A DNA stretch of 64,000 nt, from positions 105,259 through 169,258 of the forward strand of contig QAOA01008484.1 in NCBI GenBank assembly GCA_003255065.1, written 5' to 3'. Within the stretch, counting starts at the first letter, position 1. Each line of letters starts with the position of its first letter. Source of the DNA: Cercis canadensis. Its lineage: Eukaryota; Streptophyta; Magnoliopsida; Fabales; Fabaceae. Both the position numbers and the translations under genes were made by a program. This document shows positions 56,245 through 64,000 of the stretch, piece by piece. The notes under the pieces were generated by a model. The model searched no databases and was not told where the DNA came from. It saw only the letters and a program-made list of their open reading frames with translations.

Positions 56245-59200
56245 TCAGGTTTTCAATCTAGAGGGCGTTTTTTTTTTTTTTAACGAGTAATATTTTCTGA
56301 CTGCATCAGAATTTATCGGCTTAGCCAGCTCTTTCTCTTCCATATCTGTGAGAATCAAAGCACCTCCGGAGAATGCTTGTTTGACCACGTATGGGCCTTG
56401 ATGAGTTGGGGCCCATTTACCCCGTGTGTCTTCTTGATGAGGCAAGATTTTTTTCAACACCAAATCTCCCGGTTAAAACTCTCGAAGTCGAACCTTTTTG
56501 TTGAATGCTCTGGCCATTCTTTGTTGATATAACTGTCCATGACAAATAGCAACTAATCGTTTCTCCTCAATCATATTCAGCTGCTCATATCTGACCCGTG
56601 CCCATTCTGATTCTTCTAGATCAGTTTCCATCAAGACTCGGAGAGAGGGGATCTCTACCTCTATAGGAGTAACAGCTTCCATACCATATACTAGAGAATA
56701 CGGCGTTGCCCCAGTCGACGATCGAACCGCTATACGGTAAGCATGCAAGGCAAAGGGAAGCATTTCATGCCAGTCTTTATAGGTCACGACCATCTTTTCC
56801 ACTATCTTCTTGATATTTTTGTTTGCGGCTTCTACTGCTCCATTCATCTGAGGCCTATATGGCGAAGAATTATGATGCTTGATTGCGAACTGTGTGCACA
56901 ACTTTTGTATATCTGAGCCATTCAAATTCAAACCATTATCAGTGATGATTTTCTCTGGTTGCCCATATCGACAAATGATATTCGTCTTCAAAAATTTAGC
57001 AACTATCTTCTGAGTCACTTTCGCATAAGAAACAGCCTCTACCCATTTTGTGAAATAGTCAATTGCTACTAGAATGAAACGGTGTCCATTGGATGCTTTC
57101 GGATTGATTGGACCGATGACATCAATTCCCCACATAGAAAATGGCCAAGGGGTTGTCATACTGTGCAACATGGACGATGGTACTTTAGTGCGATCGGCAT
57201 AGATTTGACACTTATGACACTTTCTAACATAACTGATGCAATCTCTTTCCATTGTTGTCCAGTAATAACCCGCTCTTAGAATTTTTTGAGTCATCGTATG
57301 ACCATTTGCATGAGTAGCGCATATTCCTTCATGAATAGCACTCAAAATGCGATTAGCCTCTTTAGCATCCACACATCGTAAAAGTGCTCCGTCATGACTT
57401 CTTTTGTATAAAATCTTTCCACTCAAAAAGAATCCCAATGCCAGACGTCTGATAGTCTTCCTATCATTTTCATTAGCGCCAACTGGATATTCTCTAGACT
57501 TAATATATTGCAGGATATCATAGTACCAAGGGTGACCATCCGGTTCTTCTTCCACATTAGAACAATAAACTGGTTCTTCCTCTGACTTCACCTGTATTGG
57601 TTGCACCATTACTCCACAATCAAGCTTAGTCATTACTGCTAGTGTAGCCAAAGCATCTGCAAATTGGTTCTTGTCGCGAGATAAATGAGAAAAGGTGATG
57701 TCTTCAAATTTCTTGATTAACCGAGTCAAATATTTCTGATACGGAACCAATTTTGAATCCTTGGTTTGCCATTCTCCAGTCACCTGATAGATAATGAGAG
57801 CAGAGTCTCCAAAAACATCCAAGGTATCAACTTTTAAATCCAAAGCTGCTTGTAGACCTCTTACACAGGCTTCATATTCTGCTATGTTATTAGTGCAATC
57901 AAAATCCAATTTAATGGCTATAGGGAATTGTTTTCCTTCCGGTGACATTATCACGGCTCCTATTCCTTGCCCATGCACATTCACCGCACCATCGAAGTAT
58001 ATCTTCCACCTTACTTCTTCTTTTTCATCATCCTTTTTGACTACGGGAACATCTTCATCAGGAAACTCAAATCTCATGGGTTGGTAATCGTCTACAGGAT
58101 TTTCAGCTAAGTAATCAGCAATTACACTTCTTTTGATAGCCTTCTTTGTCACGTACACCACATCATATTCTGAAAGGACAATTTGCCACTTAGCTAGTCT
58201 TCCAGAGAGATAGGGCTTTTCAAAAATAAACTTGATAGGATCCATACGAGAGATGAGCCATGTAGTATGGTATAGCATGTATTATCGGAGTCTACTAGCT
58301 ACCCAAACTAATGCACAACACGTTTTTTCTACCATGGCGTATCTCGTCTCGTAATCAGTGAACTTCTTGCTCAAGTAATAGATGACCCTCTCTTTTCTTC
58401 CCCCTTCATCATGTTGTCCTAATACACTCCCCATTGATTCTTGAAGCACAGTCAAATACAGAATGAGAGGCTTTCCAGGTGTGGGAGGTACAAGTACTGG
58501 TGGGTTAAGCAAATACTCCTTGATTTTATCAAAAGCTTCTTGACATTTTTCGTCCCACTCTCCATGATTATTCTTCCTCAACAATTTGAAGATGGATTCA
58601 CAAGTGTGAGTAAGATTTGAAATGAATATGGCTATGTAATTAAGCTTCCCTAAGAAACTCCACACTTCTTTTTCTGATCTTGGGGATGACATCTCCCGAA
58701 TTGCTCGAACTTTATCTGGATCTACTTCAATTCCTTTCTCGCTAACGATAAACCCTAACAATTTACCAGAAGTCGCACCGAAAGTGCATTTGTTTGGGTT
58801 CAATCTTAGCTTGTATTTTCTTAACATCTCGAACAATTTTCGAAGCACATTCACATGACTTTCTCCTTGTTTTGACTTCGCCACCATATCATCCACATAA
58901 ACCTCGATTTCTTTGTGTATCATGTCATGAAAAAGTGTGACCATGGCCCTCTGATAGGTAGCTCCTGCATTCTTCAACCCAAATGACATTACCCTATAAC
59001 AATAGGTACCCTAATGTGTGATGAACGTAGTCTTCTCTTTATCTTCATCAGCCATTGGAATCTGATTGTACCCCGAATACCCATCCATGAAAGAATACCG
59101 GTGATTTTTGGCCGTGCTGTCTACAAGCACATCTATGTGTGGCAAAGGAAAATCATCTTTCGGACTGGCTCTATTCAGATCCCGGAAATCCACGCACATT

Positions 59201-59725
59201 CGTACTCGACCATCCTTTTTAGGTACTGGAACTATATTGGCAACCCATTCCGGATAAGTTGATACTTCTAAGAAACCAGCCTCAATCTGCTTGATCACCT
59301 CTTCTTTTATCTTGCTAGACATTTCAGGCCTCATTCTTCTCAACTTTTGTTTAACTGGCTTGCAATATGAATATAGCGGAATCTTATGGGACACAATGTT
59401 AGGGTCAAGACCAGGCATGTCTTGGTAAGACCAAGCAAATACATCACTATACTCTTTGAAAAGAACAATCATTTCCTCTTTTTCTGGGTTATCGACAATC
59501 TTCAATTCTCTTTTCTCATCTTTTGTACCCAGGTTTATGATTTGAATCTCTTCATTATGAGGAAGTATCGCTTTTTCAGCCGACTCAATCATTTTCTCAA
59601 ATTTACCAGAAAGATCTAAATCTTCATCAGAGTAGTAATCGTCTTCACCCAATGCAATATGAGAATCAAGTATTGGAGACACATGAGCTTCTACTTGAGA
59701 CATTAGATCTATATTAGCAAGACTC
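56245..59725 (-). pseudogene. pol pseudogene of the Tat element (RT, RNase H, second RNase H, integrase)
   Basis: A single frame with three internal stops (59011, 58282, 56473). RT: FLEVSTYPEWVANIVPVPKK, CVDFRDLNRASPKDDFPLP, MDGYSGYNQI, YVDD at 58888-58899, LGFIVSEKGIEVDP. RT-linked RNase H follows to about 58190. Second RNase H: IYFDGAVNVHG, NNIAEYEAC, FGDSALI, NQFADALATL. Integrase: zinc-binding HEG...ANGH...CHKCQ, then the catalytic D,D(35)E at 57121-57123, 56938-56940 and 56830-56832. The C-terminus (GKWAPTHQGPYVVKQAFSGG) has no chromodomain. The first methionine (59703) lies 22 bases inside the putative exon, so splicing rather than a new start may supply pol. Confidence 0.92.
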
Positions 59726-59951
59726 CTGAGAATAAGTTAGAACATAACAAGAATTAAGATGAATAAACAGATGGGAAGTAGGTAAGAAGGACAGAAAAAA
59801 GTAAAAGGATGCCAGAATGAATGAAAACTCCATGACAAATTATTTTATTAAATTTTTTGAATAAAACATGGTCTAATACATAATAAAGATAAAATTCAAG
59901 TGACTTTGGACTTTAGTCAAAAGAAATAAATATGACATAAACAGATATTAC
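59726..59951 (-). other. Putative intron between gag-pro and pol (226 nt)
   Basis: In element sense the donor is TTTAA|GTAATATC at 59951 and the acceptor TTATTCTCAG|GAG at 59726, with a branch-like CTAAC at 59740-59736. The upstream frame hits a stop that overlaps the donor (TAA at 59950-59948). Removing the 226 nt changes the frame so that gag-pro and pol become continuous. Ogre elements of the Tat lineage are known to have an intron at this place. Splicing here is inferred from sequence only. Confidence 0.7.
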
Positions 59952-62900
59952 TTAAAGAGGACCACATCTGGCATTGGCTCAATCTCCCAGTTATTCAATT
60001 CTTCTAAATCTCCGCAAAGCCGAATCCCACAATTCTTCTTAGAGCAACCGTCTAGGGTATTCACCATGTGCCTATGATCCAAAATTGATGACTCAGTTGA
60101 TGGCACAAAAGTCTCTAGCAGATGAGGAAGTCTGGTTTCATGGTGTTTTCTTGGCCATCTCAAGAACTCTTCCATGGAAGGCTCATACCTCAACCCCTGT
60201 CTACTTTCATTTTCTGGAAGCACAATGGGTTTACTGATACCTTGCAATTTGGCCCCCAAGCCTTTTCCTTTTTGAAATCCACTCTTCTTCATCATTTTCG
60301 CCACAACTTGATTAATTTCCCCTTTCTTTGGTAAATCTTTATCATCATACTGAGTTATCTCCAAAGATTGGAAAGAAGACTCCAGCGCTTACTCCGCTGC
60401 TTCAACATATGGTAATGAGATGGGCTTGCTTACCAGCATCTCTTCCTCTCCTTTAACAATTATCACCCTTCCTCCATTCACATATTTCAGTCTTTGATGC
60501 CATGTAGACGGCACCACTCCCGCAGCATGAATCCATGGCCTACCAAGTAACATGGTATAGGCAGGCTCTATGTCCATCACCTAGAAGGGAACATCAAACT
60601 TATCTGGTCCGATCTCTAACTGAAGAGAGATATCCCCAAGTACTTCACGCTTTGTTCCATCAAAAGCTCTTACCACCATACTACTTTCTCGTATACGAGA
60701 CGCATTAACCGGTAATTGCATGAGGGTAGAATAAGGTAGCACATTCAGCGCAGACCCATTATCAATTAAAACTTTAGCTACAATATAGCTATCGCACTTG
60801 AGTGTGATATGAAGCGCCTTGTTGTGAGCACTCATACCAGGCATCAGCTCTTCTTCAGAAAAAGAGATTGTGCTAAAGTTTTTGATAAAATTTACCATCC
60901 CTCCAAATTTCTCTACGGTTATATCTGGCCGTACATAGGCTTGCTGTAAGAACCTTTGTAATGCTTGTCTATGACATTCAGAGCCCATGATAAGAGACAA
61001 TAATGAAATACGAGCAGGAGTTTTCTTCATTTGTTCCACTATATCGTATTCACTTTATCTCATTATCTTCAAAAAAATTTCTTCTTCCTTATTTTCTCCT
61101 TGAGTATCCTTCTTGGCTAAATCTGACTCTCTCTCATTAGCCACGACTTTTCCTTTCTCCTTTCTTTGGTGTTCTATCTCCTCAGGCAAGTAACATCGTC
61201 CACTTCTAGTCAAACCACTAACCCCTATCACATTGGTGATCGTATCTGATTCTTCTTTTTCTTCTTTTTTTTCTATGCAACTCCCTGGATTTTCTTCTTT
61301 AGTGTTTACTATTTTTACTCCGTAATTCCAGGGTACGGCATTGTTGCTTTCATAAGAGAACGGTGCAGGCACCTGAATGACCAACTCTGGCCGAGCTTGG
61401 CTAGCTGAGGGATTAGGTAAAACTCTAAGGACAAAAGGTTTGGCCCCATGTTGTTCTTCTCCAGTCATGTTGATCTCCTTCTGATTCCCCTCACTTCTCC
61501 TCTCAAACCTTAAGACTCCTAAAGTCATCAGCTTCTGAACTCCACACTTGAATTCCCAGCACCTTTCTATATCATGCCCCATACTCTGGTGATGTTCACA
61601 GAAAGAATCCACATCATATTGATCATCCTTTTTTATTGGCCTAAAAGGACCTTTCAAACTGCATCCAGTTGACCTCAGTATTTCTCGTATTAACCTCATA
61701 GGAGTCTTTATCTGAGTAATCTTTCAGATTTCCCCAACTCCTTCAAGTATTGCATTAATCCTTGGTCTCGCTTCATGGTTAGGCAAAGGATTATTGTTTA
61801 CATTAGGCCCTTTCCCAATTTCTTCAATTTTGATCACGCCTTGCTTAATCAAATTTAACACAGCAAACTTAAACCCCGGACAATCTTCAATCGAATGTCC
61901 CACAATACCTCGATGAAAATCACACTTGAGGCTTGGGTTATACCATTGAGGGAATGGTGGTTGAATTGGTTGTACAGGCTTAGGAGCTATCACATGAGCC
62001 TCACACAATTGTTTGAACAATTCAGCTCTGGCAATAGGAATGTTTGGAAACGGTTCATCTCTTTGTAAAGGACGTGGCTGGTTTCTATACCCCTGGTAAT
62101 TTGGCCTGAATGGTGGTCTTGATACCGGGAAACTTGGAGGTGTATTATGGTAAGTGGGAACGAAGGGTGCTTGAGGATATTGGTGATTTGGTATGGATTA
62201 GGGATAAGCTGAAGGGATAGCATTAACAGGATATGATGGTAGAAATGATGGTCTTCTAGGTTGAGGATATTGGTAGGTTCCCGGTGTTTGTATCCAGTTC
62301 ACTTCTCCTTCCTTCTTTTTTTGAAAACCCGTCTTTTTCTGGCCAAAACTATTACCTTCAGTACTCATTCCTTGTAACTTTCTAGCCTTTACCAGTTCTT
62401 CTATTCTTTCCCCAGCCTTGATAATATCAGCAAAATCATGGAAGAGACAACCCGCCATCAACTCCAAATACGGAGATTTCAATGTATCCAGAAAAATGGA
62501 GCAAAATTCAGAGTCAATGAGCGGAGGTTGAACTTCGGAAGCCAAGGTCCTCCATTTCTGGGCATACTCCCTGAAAGATTCATCTTTCTTCTGCATGTTC
62601 TTCAATTGCTCTCTTGTAGGAGCAGTATCATAGTTGAACTTGTACTGCTTTAGAAATACATCTGCTAAATCCACCCAACTCCTTATCCTGGTGCGGTCTA
62701 AATTCATAAACCAATTATAAGCAGCACCAGTGAGGCTTTTTGGAAAGAAATGAATCAACACCTTCTCATCTTCTTCTATAGCGGCCATTTCCGTAATATA
62801 AGATACCAGATGAAACTTTGGGTTACCAGTACCATCATACTTCTCAAACTCAGGGAGCTTAAGATCTCTAGGAATTGACACTCCTGGAGTAAGACGTAAT

Positions 62901-63523
62901 TGCTTGACTCCCACAGCCCCTAATGAACTAGTTCCTTCCATAGCTCTAATCCTCTCCTCTAAAGTCAACAATTTCTCTTTTTGTTTTTCTTTTTCGCACT
63001 CCTCAGATTCTTTCTCAACATGTATGGTCACTGGTGGATTCTGGGTGGGCACATTAAAAACAGAATGAGTGATCGGTGAAGTGTAAGTGTATACATTTCC
63101 CATGTGTCCACTTGGATTAAAGGAAGTCTCTGTGGTAGGCTTTGCTTTAGGTAAGAAAGCGGTGAATCGAAATTCAGGTGGTTGGGTAGCAGGTGGGATA
63201 GTGGAATTAGGGTCCAATCCCTGGGCTGGGGGTGTCATTAGATGAGGGGGCATGCCCCAAATGGGATTGAATTGAGCTGTGGTAACATTTTGCTCATGAG
63301 CAGGAAAAGTCAGCAGTGGTGCTACTTAGGATATGGGGAGAAAGTCAGAATGACTCGGGCCTTCAGCTGTCCCTTTTAGCTTCAAACTCTCAACAAGTAA
63401 ACTCCTTATCTCATTCATCTGTTCCTTCATCCCATCCAACTCAACTCCTAAATCCCTCTCTGGTTCCTGAGTTCCATCCATGATAGTAACAGTCCTAGAT
63501 CTGAGTCCGATTGATCTTTTCAC
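59951..63523 (-). pseudogene. gag-protease pseudogene of the Tat element with G-patch-like segment
   Basis: A single frame from MKRSIGLRSRTVT at 63523, with six internal stops (63326, 62198, 61724, 61055, 60581, 60389). A coiled-coil-like N-terminus is followed by the gag core (LPEFEKYDGTGNPKFHL, GAAYNWFMNLD, FREYAQKWRTLASEV; 62350-62880). Two CCHC-like motifs follow: CDFHRGIVGHSIEDC (about 61880-61925) and CEHHQSMGHDIERC (about 61560-61605). The protease has IDNGSALNVLP near 60740-60775 and MLLGRPWIHAAG. A G-patch-like segment (MMKKSGFQKGKGLGAKLQG) at about 60240-60300 precedes the donor site. All stops fit single C-to-T changes. Confidence 0.88.
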
Positions 63524-64000
63524 AGAGCCTTTTTGATTGAACCGCGCTTTCTTTGCAGGACCAATGATGTCTTAATCCCCTTATGGACGATAAAAATGAA
63601 AAGAAAACATAAAGAATAAATGAATAAAAATGAAAATAATAAAAAGATTTCAGCAATCTCTTAAGAAGACAGATTGTTAATATGGCTTGGACGAGTCCTT
63701 TAAGCGATCAATTTTAAAATTCATCTTCTTCACAAGTACTTTCGTGGGATACGAATCTTATTTTTCGGCAGGAACTTTGGTTCCTTACGGAAAAATATGA
63801 CAATGATAATATTCGCGAATGTTTTGACATTACGAGAAAAATTATAGCATACAACTAACATGAGAGATTGGTCCAATGAAAACAAAGCACATTTCATTAA
63901 TGATTGTAACTCAAGTACATCAAGAAGCTCATAACTGTGATATGTCATTTAAAATACTTTTGCATTCTTCAAAAAGTTTCTCCAAATCCCTCGTAGGTAA
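63524..64000 (-). other. 5' leader of the Tat element (partial)
   Basis: Sequence upstream of the gag start; no primer site is visible before the window ends. A 72-codon frame at 63730-63948 has no family resemblance and is not called. Confidence 0.55.

Larger units (their letters stand above)
52054..64000 (-). mobile_element. Tat-lineage Ty3 LTR retrotransposon (5' end beyond the window)
   Basis: Minus-strand order 5' to 3': leader (63524 on), gag-protease-G-patch (59951-63523), probable intron (59726-59951), RT, RNase H, second RNase H and integrase (56245-59725), 3' UTR with tandem array, polypurine tract, 3' LTR. A second, archaeal-type RNase H after the RT-linked one and absence of a chromodomain are marks of the Tat lineage. 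The coding region carries nine in-frame stops but no frameshift that I can detect. The left flank pentamer is CATAT (52049-52053). Confidence 0.9.

Overview
This window reads as nuclear DNA of a flowering plant, probably a eudicot. It is A+T-rich heterochromatin built almost wholly of nested transposable elements: Ty3 Athila-type and Tat-type elements, a Ty1/copia element, CACTA DNA-transposon remnants and LINE fragments. The only host-gene remains are a broken quinone-oxidoreductase (CEQORH-like) gene and a plant-mobile-domain pseudogene. There is also what appears to be a nuclear copy of mitochondrial DNA (NUMT), recognised by a mitochondrial-type trnC(GCA). I see no intact host gene. The host lineage cannot be resolved further from the sequence alone.

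Region by region. (1) 1-5361: 5' part of an Athila-type element on the minus strand (copy A), inserted in the RNase H region of a second minus-strand element (copy B, 5362-10563). Copy B in turn sits inside a CACTA remnant whose right end is at 11016. (2) 11188-26944: a quinone-oxidoreductase pseudogene on the plus strand with two visible exons (11188-11279 and 26255-26944). Its intron holds a LINE 3' remnant, split by a decayed Ty1/copia element (11628-25314, TSD TTAAT). That element's gag is split by a complete minus-strand Athila-family element (13003-21394, TSD GTTCT), which keeps one long open gag-protease frame of 1002 codons but has no reverse transcriptase, RNase H or integrase. (3) 27.6-49.2 kb: a LINE zinc-knuckle fragment, then NUMT-like DNA broken up by a solo Athila LTR (32997-34423, TSD AAGAG), a solo Tat-type LTR (35545-38695), a CACTA 5' end with the start of a transposase (38760-40489), a truncated Tat-type element (40490 to about 47.4 kb) and another solo Athila LTR (45615-47030). 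(4) 49.2-52.05 kb: a LINE endonuclease fragment and the plant-mobile-domain pseudogene. (5) 52054-64000: a Tat-lineage element on the minus strand running off the right edge. It has a 2.5-kb 3' LTR, a 3' UTR with a tandem array, integrase, two RNase H domains, RT, a G-patch-like segment, protease and gag.

Points most worth attention. First, the 13003-21394 element looks like a non-autonomous, gag-only derivative (TR-GAG-like). Its frame carries an expanded Cys-x2-Cys module where the related copy A runs on into pol. Second, the Tat element has a probable 226-nt intron between gag-pro and pol (59726-59951). It has a GT/AG border and a CTAAC branch-like site, and its removal would put the two frames in register, as known for Ogre elements. 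Third, nonsense mutations in several of the elements are nearly all explained by single C-to-T or G-to-A changes, as expected from long-term cytosine methylation. The insertion order can be read from the nesting: gene, then LINE, then copia, then the gag-only element.
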